Source: Candidatus Poribacteria bacterium (GTDB lineage Bacteria > Poribacteria > WGA-4E > WGA-3G). From it: 64,000 nucleotides of DNA. Position 1 is the first letter of the stretch. Each line of letters begins with the position of its first letter. The notes below the pieces were generated by a model. That model had not been told where the DNA came from. It saw nothing but the letters and a program-made list of their open reading frames with translations, and made no database searches. The stretch is taken from contig JAPPFM010000030.1 of assembly GCA_028821605.1 (NCBI GenBank), positions 19,313 to 83,312 on the forward strand, given 5' to 3'. The translations under genes were made by a program, and so were the position numbers. Below are positions 45,638 through 54,264 of the stretch, piece by piece.

Positions 45638-46654
45638 TCAATTTTCAAAGACTTCGTGAGCCTCCGCTACAATCTCAGCAGTTGTTTGTTGAGATTGTAG
45701 ATAATCTTCGGGATTGCGTGCTTGAGAATTTAGGTCGATTGTGAGCCAAAGCAGATATTCAATATTTCCAATGTCTCTGTGAATTGGCGAATAGGTCACG
45801 CCCATCACTATCGCCCCGAGTTTCTCCGTGACGAAAGCACTCAGGTTGTCTATCGTCTGGATATGCACGTGTTTATCGGACACAATTCCACCCTTTTTGA
45901 CGTATGCCTTCCCAGCTTCAAATTGCGGCTTGAGCAGGGCAATAATATTATAGTTGTCGGTTATCGGTTGTCGGTTTTGACCAACAACTCGCGCCTTAGC
46001 AAAAGTATCTGTAGACGAGTTGTTAGTCAAGGTTAAAGAGGACTCTGATTCAGTCAATCCATCTTTTAACTGACAACCGAAAGGTTTTTCGCAGAAAAAC
46101 CGAACCGATGACTGATAACCATTTTGCTGTGTAAGAAGTCTGATGACACTCGGCAAGACTGTTCTCAAAGAGATAAAGGAGACATCAATCACAGCGATAG
46201 AGATAACGTTTTCGCTGTCGCGCAACGCTTCTGTTTTTAGGTGTGCTGGTGTTAGATGTCGGATGTTCGTCCTATCAATCGTCTGGACTTGTGGATGCTT
46301 ACGGAGTTTCCACGCGAGTTGTCCGTAACCAACATCAACAGCATGGACGAATTTTGCATCGTGCTGGAGAAGGCAGTCTGTGAACCCTCCTGTTGATGCC
46401 CCAACATCAAGCGCAACCCGATTCTGAACGTTTACGTCAAAGACGCGTAACGCCTTTTCTAACTTGAGTCCGCCACGGCTTACATATTTTTGTTGCTGCT
46501 TGACGACGACCTTCGCATTGGCTGGAATCTGCTGTCCCGGCTTAATCTGGGTGTTTCCGTTAACCGCCACTTCGCCCGCGAGGATAAGTCGTTTCGCCTG
46601 TTCCCGGCTCTCTACGAAGTCGTGCTCTACCAGAAAGGTGTCTATCCGTTGCAT
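45638..46654 (-). CDS. tlyA: TlyA-type rRNA 2'-O-methyltransferase/hemolysin family protein with repeat insertion
   Basis: The 338-residue protein has an N-terminal S4 domain (RIDTFLVEHDFVESREQAKRLILAGEVAVNG) and an FtsJ-like methyltransferase domain (ALDVGASTGGFTDCLLQHDAKFVHAVDVGYGQLAWKLR, ISIAVIDVSFISLRTVLP, LLKPQFEAGKAYVKKGG). TlyA methylates ribosomal RNA in mycobacteria. Between VLPSVIRLLTQQ and the LLKPQFEAG motif there are about 56 extra residues (from NGYQSSVRFF to RQPITDN), giving a length above the family's usual 250-280; these come from a palindromic element at 45952-46119. It lies between dxs and tamB, and the dxs-tlyA order is common in bacteria. Confidence 0.9.
   Translation of the reverse strand: MQRIDTFLVEHDFVESREQAKRLILAGEVAVNGNTQIKPGQQIPANAKVVVKQQQKYVSRGGLKLEKALRVFDVNVQNRVALDVGASTGGFTDCLLQHDAKFVHAVDVGYGQLAWKLRKHPQVQTIDRTNIRHLTPAHLKTEALRDSENVISIAVIDVSFISLRTVLPSVIRLLTQQNGYQSSVRFFCEKPFGCQLKDGLTESESSLTLTNNSSTDTFAKARVVGQNRQPITDNYNIIALLKPQFEAGKAYVKKGGIVSDKHVHIQTIDNLSAFVTEKLGAIVMGVTYSPIHRDIGNIEYLLWLTIDLNSQARNPEDYLQSQQTTAEIVAEAHEVFEN
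45952..46119. repeat. palindromic repeat inserted in frame within tlyA
   Basis: About 168 nt with related inverted ends (GTTGTCGGTTATCGG and CCGATGACTGATAAC), the 55-nt inverted repeat shared with 35716-35771, GAGGACTCTGATT as in the copy at 52966-52979, and the GGTTTTTCGCAGAAAAACC hairpin at 46082-46100. Everything found in the intergenic copies is here, yet the frame is open through it. Confidence 0.85.
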
Positions 46655-46778
46655 TGCTTTTGTTGATACGTCCGAGGGGTTGTTATCAGTCTTCTTAAAA
46701 TGTTCAAAAACTCGTTAGTAGCAGCTTGGGTAACTGGTAACTCCTTACTGGTTACTGATTACTCGTTACTCGGAACTA
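46655..46778. repeat. intergenic repeat between dxs and tlyA
   Basis: Contains GTTGTTATCAGTC on the left and a run of GTAACT/GTTACT units (GGTAACTGGTAACTCCTTACTGGTTACTG..ACTATTAACTATTCC) on the right, with TCGTTAGTAGCAGCTTGGGTAACTGG like the end of the copy at 53029-53049. No gene. Confidence 0.6.
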
Positions 46779-48632
46779 TTAACTATTCCATGCCTTTGCT
46801 GTACGGACGATTGCATCGGCATCGCATTGGCATAGGGCATAGAGGTACTGTACGTCACCGTGCTCAACAAAATCGTCCGGGATTCCGAGATTTGTGACCT
46901 GCACGTCTTTGATACCCGCTGCAGCGAGTGCCTCCAAAACTGCACTCCCGAAACCGCCCATCACCACACCATCTTCTATCGTAATTACCTTACCGATGCG
47001 TTCCGCAAGCGGAAGGATCGTTGTAGTATCTAACGGTTTTACGAAGCGTGCGTTTACAACCGTCGCGGAAATGCCTGAATCCGCTAAGGTTTGTGCAGCT
47101 TCAAGCGCGGGGTAAACTCGGTTGCCAATAGCGAGCACAAGGACATCTTCACCTTCTCTAACGATTTCACTTTTTCCGATCGGTAATGCCTTCGGTTCCG
47201 CAGCAATCTTTACCCCTATGCCGGTGCCGCGCGGGTAACGAAACGCAATGGGACCCGCTTCATAGACGAGTGCCGTTTTTACCATAGATCGCAATTCGTT
47301 CTCATCTTTCGGTGCCATGACGACCATGTTTGGGATAGAACGGAGATATGCCAAATCGAAAACGCCGTGGTGTGTCGGTCCGTCCGCCCCTACAAGCCCG
47401 GCTCTGTCCAAAGCAAAGATAACAGGGAGGTTTTGGATGCACACATCGTGTAGGACCTGATCGTAACTCCGTTGTAGGAAAGTAGAATAGATGGCGGCGA
47501 CGGGACGCATCCCTTGTGCAGCAAGTCCGCCGGCAAAGGTGACAGCGCACTGCTCTGCCAAGCCGATGTCAAAGCATCGACTCGGAAACGCGTCGGCAAA
47601 CTTATCAAGTCCCGTACCACCCGGCATCGCTGCTGTCACACCGACGATCCGTGCATCGCGTTTCGCTAACTCAATCAAGGTTCGACTGAAGACCTCCGTG
47701 TAGGCGGGTGTTGTGGATTTCGGTTTGATTGTTTTTCCGGTCTCCAGATTGAAGGGACCACTCACACTGTAGAATCCAACAGGGTCTTCCTCTGCTGGCG
47801 TATAGCCGCGCCCCTTTTCAGTTACGACATGGAGTAGAATGGGACCGGAGAGGCTGCGAATTCCAGTCAGGACGGGTATTAACGCCTCTAAATCGTTTCC
47901 ATCAAGTGGACCGAAGTAACGGAATCCGAATTCTTCAAACAACGTACCCGGTTTCAATGAAGCCTCAATTTTGCGCGCAACCTGCGTTGCATCTGCCGGA
48001 ATTAAGTTCAGCAACTCTTTGACACCAGAGCGGAGGAAGTTATAGTGTGGTGAACTTGTGAGTTTATGAAAGTGTTTTGAGAATGCACCGACAGTCGCTG
48101 AAATAGACATGTTGTTGTCATTGAGGATAACGACCATATCGTTTTTGAAGTCACCCGCAGCGTTCAACGCTTCAAACGCCATTCCGCCTGTTAATCCACC
48201 GTCTCCGATAACAGCGACGACTTTGTAATTTTCATTGGTAAGGTCTCGCGCAGTGGCGATGCCTAACGCGGCGGCAATGGAGGTGCTGGAGTGTCCGGCA
48301 CCAAAAACATCGTATTCACTCTCGGCTCTGCTGAGGAACCCACTGATGCCCCCACTTTGTCGGAGGGTTGAGAACGACTCTCGCCTTCCAGTAAGCAGCT
48401 TATGCGGATACGCTTGATGTCCGATGTCCCAGATGACTTTGTCGCGTGGGGTATCGAACACTTTATGTAACGCTACCGCCAATTCGACGGTTCCGAAGTT
48501 CGGCGCAAAATGTCCTGGATGCTGTGAGAGCACCGCCAATAGATAGGCGCGCATCTCTTCAGCAAGTGCCTTGAGTTCGTCAATCTCCAGTTTTTTTAAA
48601 TCTGCGGGGCTATTGATTTTTTCTAAGAACAT
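46779..48632 (-). CDS. dxs: 1-deoxy-D-xylulose-5-phosphate synthase
   Basis: The 617-residue protein has the full Dxs layout: thiamine-diphosphate motif GDGGLTGGMAFEALNAAG, HGGHAxT-like VFGAGHSSTSIAAALGIA, the transketolase pyrimidine-binding domain (AMPGGTGLDKFADAFPSRCFDIGLAEQCAVTFAGGLA) and the C-terminal domain (VLAIGNRVYPALEAA, EDGVVMGGFGSAVLEAL). It makes DXP from pyruvate and glyceraldehyde 3-phosphate, the first step of the MEP isoprenoid pathway and a source for thiamine and pyridoxal. It follows xseB by 17 nt. Confidence 0.97.
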   Translation of the reverse strand: MFLEKINSPADLKKLEIDELKALAEEMRAYLLAVLSQHPGHFAPNFGTVELAVALHKVFDTPRDKVIWDIGHQAYPHKLLTGRRESFSTLRQSGGISGFLSRAESEYDVFGAGHSSTSIAAALGIATARDLTNENYKVVAVIGDGGLTGGMAFEALNAAGDFKNDMVVILNDNNMSISATVGAFSKHFHKLTSSPHYNFLRSGVKELLNLIPADATQVARKIEASLKPGTLFEEFGFRYFGPLDGNDLEALIPVLTGIRSLSGPILLHVVTEKGRGYTPAEEDPVGFYSVSGPFNLETGKTIKPKSTTPAYTEVFSRTLIELAKRDARIVGVTAAMPGGTGLDKFADAFPSRCFDIGLAEQCAVTFAGGLAAQGMRPVAAIYSTFLQRSYDQVLHDVCIQNLPVIFALDRAGLVGADGPTHHGVFDLAYLRSIPNMVVMAPKDENELRSMVKTALVYEAGPIAFRYPRGTGIGVKIAAEPKALPIGKSEIVREGEDVLVLAIGNRVYPALEAAQTLADSGISATVVNARFVKPLDTTTILPLAERIGKVITIEDGVVMGGFGSAVLEALAAAGIKDVQVTNLGIPDDFVEHGDVQYLYALCQCDADAIVRTAKAWNS

Positions 48633-48649
48633 GTTATGAATCCTATTTT

Positions 48650-48838
48650 TTAAGCGTTATGTGTTTCGAGAACGTTTTCTATTCGTTGTTCAGCATTTTC
48701 AAGCATCTGCCTGCATGATACGACCAAACCAATGCCTTCCTCAAAGAATTTGAGGGAGTCTTCAAGCGGTAGTTCATTGCCTTCCTCGAGTTGTTCAACA
48801 ATTTGTGTTAGTTTTGTGAGTTTTTCTTCAAAGGTCAT
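48650..48838 (-). CDS. xseB: exodeoxyribonuclease VII small subunit
   Basis: The 62-residue helical protein reads MTFEEKLTKLTQIVEQLEEGNELPLEDSLKFFEEGIGLV, the standard XseB pattern, and lies between xseA and dxs as in many genomes. It joins XseA to form exonuclease VII, which degrades single-stranded DNA. Confidence 0.95.
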   Translation of the reverse strand: MTFEEKLTKLTQIVEQLEEGNELPLEDSLKFFEEGIGLVVSCRQMLENAEQRIENVLETHNA

Positions 48839-48937
48839 GTTTTATCTCCATTAAAAAATAGTTGTCAGTTTTCAGTCTGGAACAACAGTCGGCGGCGGTT
48901 AACCATCAGCAGACAGTAATTAGTGGTCAGCAGCTTC

Positions 48938-50176
48938 TTACCTTTGATGATCTTCGTCCAATAATTCTTCAATGCGACAAGCGAGGTGTCCCTGTGCCAA
49001 TTGGACCTCAATTCTGTCGCCTATTGATACCTGTTCAGCTGCCGTTAATACCTCACCATCTGTTTTTCGACTGATACTGTACCCGCGCTGCAATGTGGCT
49101 AATGGACTCAACGCGTTTAGACGTTGCGCGAGTGTATGGAGTTCGCGTTCGCTATCGGTGCGTCGGCGGTCTATCGCTGTACGGCAAGCAGCCTCTAAAG
49201 TGTCTACTATCTGGTAAAGTTGATATATAGCATCCTTGCGCCGCATCGGTGCGAGCCTTGTTTCAAGTTCTTGTAGACGTGTTTTGTGTCCTTGCAGTCG
49301 ATTGTTCGCTATCCCGCGAAGCCACCCATCAAGTCCATCGAGTTGTGCGAAAAGTTCGTCTTGGTCTGGAACGATATGTTCAACTGCTGCTGACGGGGTT
49401 GGCGCACGATGATCTGCGACCATATCAGCGATTGTGAAATCTGTTTCATGTCCGACAGCAGACACAACCGGAATCGTAGCGGCGAAGATTGCACGCGCAA
49501 CACGTTCTTCGTTGAATGCCCAGAGATCCTCCATCGATCCACCGCCGCGACCAACGATTAACACATCTATATCCTCTCGCTGATTCATCACCTGCAGTGC
49601 ATGGACAATCCCTTCTGGTGCGCCGTCGCCTTGGACAAGTGTCGGATGTAGCAACACTTCGGCTAACGGATACCGTTTACGGAGTTGTTGGCAAATGTCC
49701 TGAAATGCCGCGCCTGTCTCTGAGGTGACCACACCGATTTTCTTCGGAAATTTTGGCAGTGGCTTTTTGTGCTCAGCATCAAACAAACCCTCTTCAGCGA
49801 GTTGCTGTTTCAATTCTTCAAAGGCTCTTTGCAACGCGCCAATTCCAAGCGGCTCCACGGCATTAACCGTAATTTGGTAGGATCCTTGAGGGGCGTAAAT
49901 ACCGACCCGCCCTTGTACCAGCACCTCTTCGCCATCACGCGGTAAAAACCGAAGTCGGGCCGCACTGCTCCTGAAGAGAACACAACTGATTTGACTATTC
50001 GCATCCTTGAGTGTGAAATAGGTATGCCCAGAACCTGCGCGCCTACAATTTGAAACCTGACCTTGCACCCATACATTTTGAAGATGTGGGTGTTGCTCTA
50101 TCAGGTTTTTCAACAAATCTGTTATTTCACTGACACTACGGACAGTCCTTGTTGGCATCGAAAATTCTAATTGCAT
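48938..50176 (-). CDS. xseA: exodeoxyribonuclease VII large subunit
   Basis: The 412-residue protein has the N-terminal OB fold (VWVQGQVSNCRRAGSGHTYFTLKD), the catalytic core (KKIGVVTSETGAAFQDI, VLIVGRGGGSMEDLWAFNEERVARAIFAATIPVVSAVGHETDFTIADMVADHRAPTPSAAVE in pieces) and a coiled-coil C-terminal part with LARGYS-type ending (LQRGYSISRKTDGEVL). About 100 nt with GTTATCAGT-like fragments separates it from xseB. Confidence 0.97.
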   Translation of the reverse strand: MQLEFSMPTRTVRSVSEITDLLKNLIEQHPHLQNVWVQGQVSNCRRAGSGHTYFTLKDANSQISCVLFRSSAARLRFLPRDGEEVLVQGRVGIYAPQGSYQITVNAVEPLGIGALQRAFEELKQQLAEEGLFDAEHKKPLPKFPKKIGVVTSETGAAFQDICQQLRKRYPLAEVLLHPTLVQGDGAPEGIVHALQVMNQREDIDVLIVGRGGGSMEDLWAFNEERVARAIFAATIPVVSAVGHETDFTIADMVADHRAPTPSAAVEHIVPDQDELFAQLDGLDGWLRGIANNRLQGHKTRLQELETRLAPMRRKDAIYQLYQIVDTLEAACRTAIDRRRTDSERELHTLAQRLNALSPLATLQRGYSISRKTDGEVLTAAEQVSIGDRIEVQLAQGHLACRIEELLDEDHQR

Positions 50177-50336
50177 ATTAATACTCGGTTTTCAGTTATC
50201 AGTTTTATAGTACTCGGTTTTCAGTTAAGAGGTTTTCGGGTATACCAAAACCTCTTTCTGACGATTGAAAGATTTTTTTCGGAGAAAAAAATCGCCCTGA
50301 CGACTGATAACTATTCCTCTGACAACCGACAACCAT
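50177..50336. repeat. palindromic intergenic repeat (GTTATCAGT family)
   Basis: ACTCGGTTTTCAGTTATCAG on the left, GAGGTTTT.../AAAACCTC inverted arms, the core GATTTTTTTCGGAGAAAAAAATC, and right end ACGACTGATAACTATTCC. Same layout as 51734-51885. Confidence 0.75.
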
Positions 50337-51113
50337 TCAATATTGCTGTTGCAACGGCACAATGCTTATTGCCATTCCTGTTGTTTCGTCTAATTCTATC
50401 TCAGCACCGCAGAGTTTGACGTTGTCTTTGGCGACGGCAAAACGGATGGGCATCATTGTCAAAAACCGTTCAAGGACGTGATCTATTCGTGTGCCGATAA
50501 CGGAGTCATAAGGACCCGTCATACCGACATCTGTAATATAAGCGGTGCCTTGCGGAAGGACGCGCGCGTCCGCTGTCTGAACGTGGGTATGTGTTCCAAT
50601 CACCGCGCCGATCCTGCCATCTGCGTGCCACCCCATCGCCATTTTCTCAGAGGTTGCTTCTGCATGAAAGTCAAGGAGGACATACGGCGTTACCGCTTTT
50701 ACTTCAGGTAAAATCTCGTTGAAGGCGTGGAACGGGTTGGTGTAAGGACTCATGAAAAGCTGCCCGGCGAGATTGATGACACCGAGTTGGGTTTGTCCGT
50801 CGTTTGATGTAACAATCGTTACACCGCGTCCGGGAACCTCAGTAGGATAGTTCGCGGGTCGTATGAGCTGCGGGGTTGTATCTACGAAACCGAAAATATC
50901 TTTATTGTCCCAAACATGATTTCCAGTCGTAATCGCGGAGACCCCAGATGCCAAGAGTTGGTCAACGATTTCAAACGTTAACCCTTTTCCACCCGCCGCG
51001 TTTTCTCCGTTAACAATGATAAAATCGTACTCGTGCTGATGTGCTTGCAGAAATTGCGTTGTCGCAGTTCTACCTGGATTTCCAACGATGTCTCCAATAA
51101 ACAGTATCTTCAT
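50337..51113 (-). CDS. YmdB-type metallophosphatase/phosphodiesterase
   Basis: The start at 51113 follows AAGGAGAT and gives 258 residues beginning MKILFIGDIVGNPGRTAT, the TIGR00282/YmdB N-terminus; a longer frame adds 14 residues without support. Metal-binding motifs follow: GENAAGGKGLT, TTGNHVWDNKDI, LLDFHAEATSEK and GTHTHVQTAD. B. subtilis YmdB hydrolyses 2',3'-cyclic nucleotides and affects biofilm choice. It lies between pyrE and xseA. Confidence 0.93.
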   Translation of the reverse strand: MKILFIGDIVGNPGRTATTQFLQAHQHEYDFIIVNGENAAGGKGLTFEIVDQLLASGVSAITTGNHVWDNKDIFGFVDTTPQLIRPANYPTEVPGRGVTIVTSNDGQTQLGVINLAGQLFMSPYTNPFHAFNEILPEVKAVTPYVLLDFHAEATSEKMAMGWHADGRIGAVIGTHTHVQTADARVLPQGTAYITDVGMTGPYDSVIGTRIDHVLERFLTMMPIRFAVAKDNVKLCGAEIELDETTGMAISIVPLQQQY

Positions 51114-51211
51114 TATCTCCTTATCACTTTCTGGATAATATTGTTGCTTCCTCAACTATCCTCTACTGTAGGAGCGATCTCCCGATCGCGATGCCTGCTG
51201 ATTGCTGAATG

Positions 51212-51733
51212 TTACTTTTCTTCTAATTCCGCAAGTGTGAACACAGGGGTAAATGAACAACCAAGTTCATTAATTTTCTCCGCGCCACCCGCCTGTCGGT
51301 CGATAACAGCTATAACATGTTCGACTGTGTATCCCTCGGCGCGAATCTGCTCAATAGACGTGCAGACCTGTCCAGCGGTTGTAATCACATCCTCTATCAC
51401 GACAAGTGTGCTACCCTGCTTAACGCCTCCCTCTATGAGGTTACAGGTGCCATAAGTTTTCGCTTCTTTCCGGACGTAGAAGCAAGGCAGTCCTGTTTGC
51501 AACGAGAGGGCGGTTGCGAGTGGAATACCGCCTAATTCTAAGCCTGCTAAACCATCACATTTCGACGGGAGCAATTTCGCCATTTCTTCAGCGATCGCAG
51601 TAAGTAGCGTTGGGTTACTCTCAAACCGGTATTTGTCCCAATAGAAGTTGCTTATATTCCCAGAGCGGAGTAAGAATTCTCCTGTGAGATACGAAACCTC
51701 ACGAATCTGTTTTGCGAGTTCTGTTTTTGTCAT
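51212..51733 (-). CDS. pyrE: orotate phosphoribosyltransferase
   Basis: The 173-residue protein has the PRPP-binding motif TLVVIEDVITTAGQ, a GLAGLELGGIPLATALSL loop and PCFYVRKEAKTYGT, the PyrE pattern. It converts orotate and PRPP to OMP in pyrimidine synthesis. No other pyr gene is nearby; it follows selD after a repeat and precedes the YmdB-type gene. Confidence 0.95.
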   Translation of the reverse strand: MTKTELAKQIREVSYLTGEFLLRSGNISNFYWDKYRFESNPTLLTAIAEEMAKLLPSKCDGLAGLELGGIPLATALSLQTGLPCFYVRKEAKTYGTCNLIEGGVKQGSTLVVIEDVITTAGQVCTSIEQIRAEGYTVEHVIAVIDRQAGGAEKINELGCSFTPVFTLAELEEK

Positions 51734-51885
51734 TATTAGTTGTCAGTTGTCAGAGGAATAGTTGTCAGTACTCAGTTATCAGTTTGCCTCGCGGTGAGAG
51801 TTAAGAGGTTTTGGAAGTATCCCAACTCCCTTTCTGACAACTGAAAGATTTTTCGCAGAAAAATCGTACTGACAACTGATAACTA
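51734..51885. repeat. palindromic intergenic repeat (GTTATCAGT family), well-formed copy
   Basis: Left end AATAGTTGTCAGTACTCAGTTATCAGT, inner CCTCGCGGTGAGAGTTAAGAGG, core hairpin GATTTTTCGCAGAAAAATC at 51847-51865, and right end ACTGACAACTGATAACTATT. This is the clearest copy for defining the family. Confidence 0.8.
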
Positions 51886-52929
51886 TTAAAATACCTCAAT
51901 GTGTGCGGTTTCTCCTTCTACCACTTCTCCGATAACAGCAGCTTCGGGGCAATCGGCGGCGTGGAGTTCCGCTAACGCTGCATCGGCATTCTCAGCAGGC
52001 AGCGAGAACAGCAAACCGCCGGATGTCTCCGCCTCCATCAAAATATGATGCATCGCTTCGCTGTTCGTATGGAACGTGACCTTGTCCTCAAGGAATGTCA
52101 TATTCGCGAGATACGCTTGCGTGTAGGTGTCTTGCGCAACAAGCGCAGGCGCGTCTGCAAAGTAGGGGACTGCACTGCTGTCAATCTTCAGACGAACATC
52201 GTTACCTGCTGCCATCTCCGAGGCGTGTCCTAACAAACCGTAACCTGTGACATCCGTACAAGCAGTGGCACCATATTTTAGCATTACAGCAGATGCGGAG
52301 GCATTGAGACGGGTCATCGATTCAACGAGTTGTGGAAGGACAGCGTCACCGATTTTATCGAATTTCAGTCCGGTCGTGAGGATACCGATGCCGAGGTTCT
52401 TGGTTAGAATAAGGACTTCACCCGGACGCGCACCGTAGTTTTTGACGAATTTCTCTGGATGCACGATACCCGTTACGGAGAGCCCGTACATCAGTTCCGG
52501 TGCATCCACCGTATGCCCACCGACAAGTGCAGCACCCGCCTCAATAGCCTTCTCCGTTCCACCCTCGATGATGTCGCCGAGGATAGGAAGTGCAAGGTCG
52601 GCTTTGGGCCAACAGGTGATGTTCAACGCCGTTTTTGGGACACCACCCATGCTATAGACATCGCTCAGCGAGTTTGTCGCTGCGATCGCACCAAATGTAT
52701 AGGGGTCGTCCACGATAGGCGTGAAGTAGTCCACCGTGTTGACGAGCGCGATCTCGTCGGAAATGCGGTAGATTCCGGCATCATCGGAAGTTTCGGTACC
52801 GACGAGCAGGTTCGGGTCGGTGGATTTCGGGATTTTATCTAAAATGTGTGCAAGCTCACCCGGAGCGAGTTTTGACGCTCACCCAGCGCATTTTACGGTT
52901 GCTGTTAGACGAATTTTCTCTTGTTTCAT
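51886..52929 (-). CDS. selD: selenophosphate synthase, selenocysteine-containing (in-frame UGA)
   Basis: The frame from 52734 to 51886 is SelD (SDVYSMGGVPKTALNITCWPK, EAGAALVGGHTVDAPELMYGLSVTG, VTGYGLLGHASEMA), but it lacks the N-terminus. Reading further upstream, the same frame continues through one TGA at 52879-52881 to an ATG at 52929 and encodes MKQEKIRLTATVKCAG-(TGA)-ASKLAPGELAHIL, the SelD N-terminus. The TGA is codon 17, the position of catalytic Cys17 in E. coli SelD, so it encodes selenocysteine. Full length is 347 residues, the family norm. SelD makes selenophosphate for selenocysteine. Genes selA, selB and selC are not in the window. Confidence 0.95.
52854..52881 (-). promoter_or_regulatory. 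putative bacterial SECIS hairpin after the selD UGA
   Basis: Twelve bases after the UGA the mRNA can form GCUC-CGGGU-GAGC (52866 to 52854). A small G-bearing loop at this distance is what bacterial SECIS elements look like, although this stem is short and the longer lower stem is imperfect. Confidence 0.5.
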
Positions 52930-53181
52930 AATAGAGTTGTCAGTTGTCAGTACTCAGTTGTCAGTTAAATACAGAGGACTCTGATTTAACCAAGCCATCT
53001 CTTAACTGATAATTGTTAATTGTTAACCCAAGTTGCTACTAACCAATTCTGAACGTTCCAACGAGGGTTTTAGGTATTTTCCCCACCCCAACGGGGTGGT
53101 ATATCTATAGAAACCGGGATCCACAACTTCTTGCACTCCAGCGGAGTGCTATGTGCACAAACAGGTGGCTTAGGTTAACTG
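52930..53181. repeat. palindromic intergenic repeat block
   Basis: Holds GTTGTCAGTTGTCAGTACTCAGTTGTCAG, CAGAGGACTCTGATT (also in tlyA), CTCTTAACTGATAATTGTTAATTGTTAACCC, then CCCCACCCCAACGGGGTGG and CACTCCAGCGGAGTGC palindromes. No gene. Confidence 0.7.
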
Positions 53182-54081
53182 TTACTGCAGATCTTCCAAG
53201 ACGGATTTTACGTACGCCACGCTCCGACCATCTTGATGGAACTGGTCGCCGTCGCGGATACCCTCAATCGCCAGATAGCCATCGTAGCCAGCATCAAGCA
53301 CCGCTGCGATCGCGAAGCGGTAGTCGATTTCACCATCGGGCAGCGGGACTTGGACGTAGATAGCCGTTTCCAAATCTGGAATATGTACCCGATAGAGACT
53401 CTTGCAATGCCAATAGTTGACGTATGGTGCAACTGCGGTGATTGCGGCTTCACACGTCTCCTCCGGAATATCGTAGGTCCAGTAGATATTACCTAAGTCC
53501 GGGTTTATGCCGACATTCGGTGCATCAATCAGCTCCAACAGACGGAGAGTTGACGAACTGTTGTCCGCTATTGAGTTTTGATGGATTTCTATGGAGATCT
53601 CAATGCCGAGATCCGCGGCGATAACGGCGGCTTCACTCACAGCCTTGGCAGTGCGTGTGTAGTCTTCATCACTTGCTTGGCGACTTGATCCTTGTGAGAT
53701 GGATTCGCCACGATATGTGCCTTTTCCGCCTGGATTGTCGGGGGGTGTCGTAACAGTGGAATTAACAATACCAGTGCCCATTTTCGCAGCGAAGTGAACG
53801 GCATCTATCATGCGTTGTTTGTTCGCTGCAGCGACTTGTGGGTCCCTTGCAGCACCACCACCACCACGTGTTGCAACACATGGCATACCCGCGTCTTCAA
53901 GTTCCGAACGGAGCGTTTTGGCTTCAGCGTCAGAGAGGCTCATCGGCGGAAGTTCAATTCCATCGAATCCAATCTCTTTAGCATGTTTCAAAAACCGTTG
54001 TCTATCAGTTGCCTCAGTGGGTAAAGCCCCACCGTTATACGGATACGATGCACATCGTCTAAAAGCGTACGCTATCTTCAT
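53182..54081 (-). CDS. sugar phosphate isomerase/epimerase (TIM barrel)
   Basis: The 299-residue protein starts MKIAYAFRRCASYPYNGGALP after GAAGGAGAG and has the xylose-isomerase-like barrel: IGFDGIELPPMSL, a central ADLGIEISIEIHQ with the metal glutamate, GINPDLGNIYW, YVNYWHCKSLYRV and GYDGYLAIEGIRDGD. It is a metal-dependent sugar or inositol isomerase/epimerase of unknown substrate. It has little similarity to the other member at 2567-3340 beyond these motifs. Confidence 0.88.
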   Translation of the reverse strand: MKIAYAFRRCASYPYNGGALPTEATDRQRFLKHAKEIGFDGIELPPMSLSDAEAKTLRSELEDAGMPCVATRGGGGAARDPQVAAANKQRMIDAVHFAAKMGTGIVNSTVTTPPDNPGGKGTYRGESISQGSSRQASDEDYTRTAKAVSEAAVIAADLGIEISIEIHQNSIADNSSSTLRLLELIDAPNVGINPDLGNIYWTYDIPEETCEAAITAVAPYVNYWHCKSLYRVHIPDLETAIYVQVPLPDGEIDYRFAIAAVLDAGYDGYLAIEGIRDGDQFHQDGRSVAYVKSVLEDLQ

Positions 54082-54156
54082 CGCGTCTCTCCTTCAAATA
54101 GGTATGCTACTGCCTATGTATTCCGCTGGCGAAGTTTGCTGAAGTTTAAGTATTTA

Positions 54157-54216
54157 AATCGGTAATCCCAGGTCCAGTAGGTGCGGTTTGGAACCGCACT
54201 GGGAAATTACCGAATT
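54157..54216. repeat. AATCGGTAAT / ATTACCGAATT inverted repeat with inner GGTGCGGTTTGGAACCGCAC hairpin
   Basis: Outer arms CGGTAAT and ATTACCG enclose a perfect inner hairpin GTGCGGTT/AACCGCAC. Related inner hairpins are at 30270-30289, and related outer arms flank 13231-13265. Lies in the gap between the epimerase and HD genes. Confidence 0.6.
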
Positions 54217-54264
54217 AGTTTTACCTTCATGTAACCTCGCCCTTTCACGAGTGTAATTCGTTAT

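Noticed and set aside
51886..52734. A truncated SelD pseudogene
   Set aside because: The upstream reading frame is fully conserved through a single TGA located at the catalytic position, so a selenocysteine codon explains it better than truncation.
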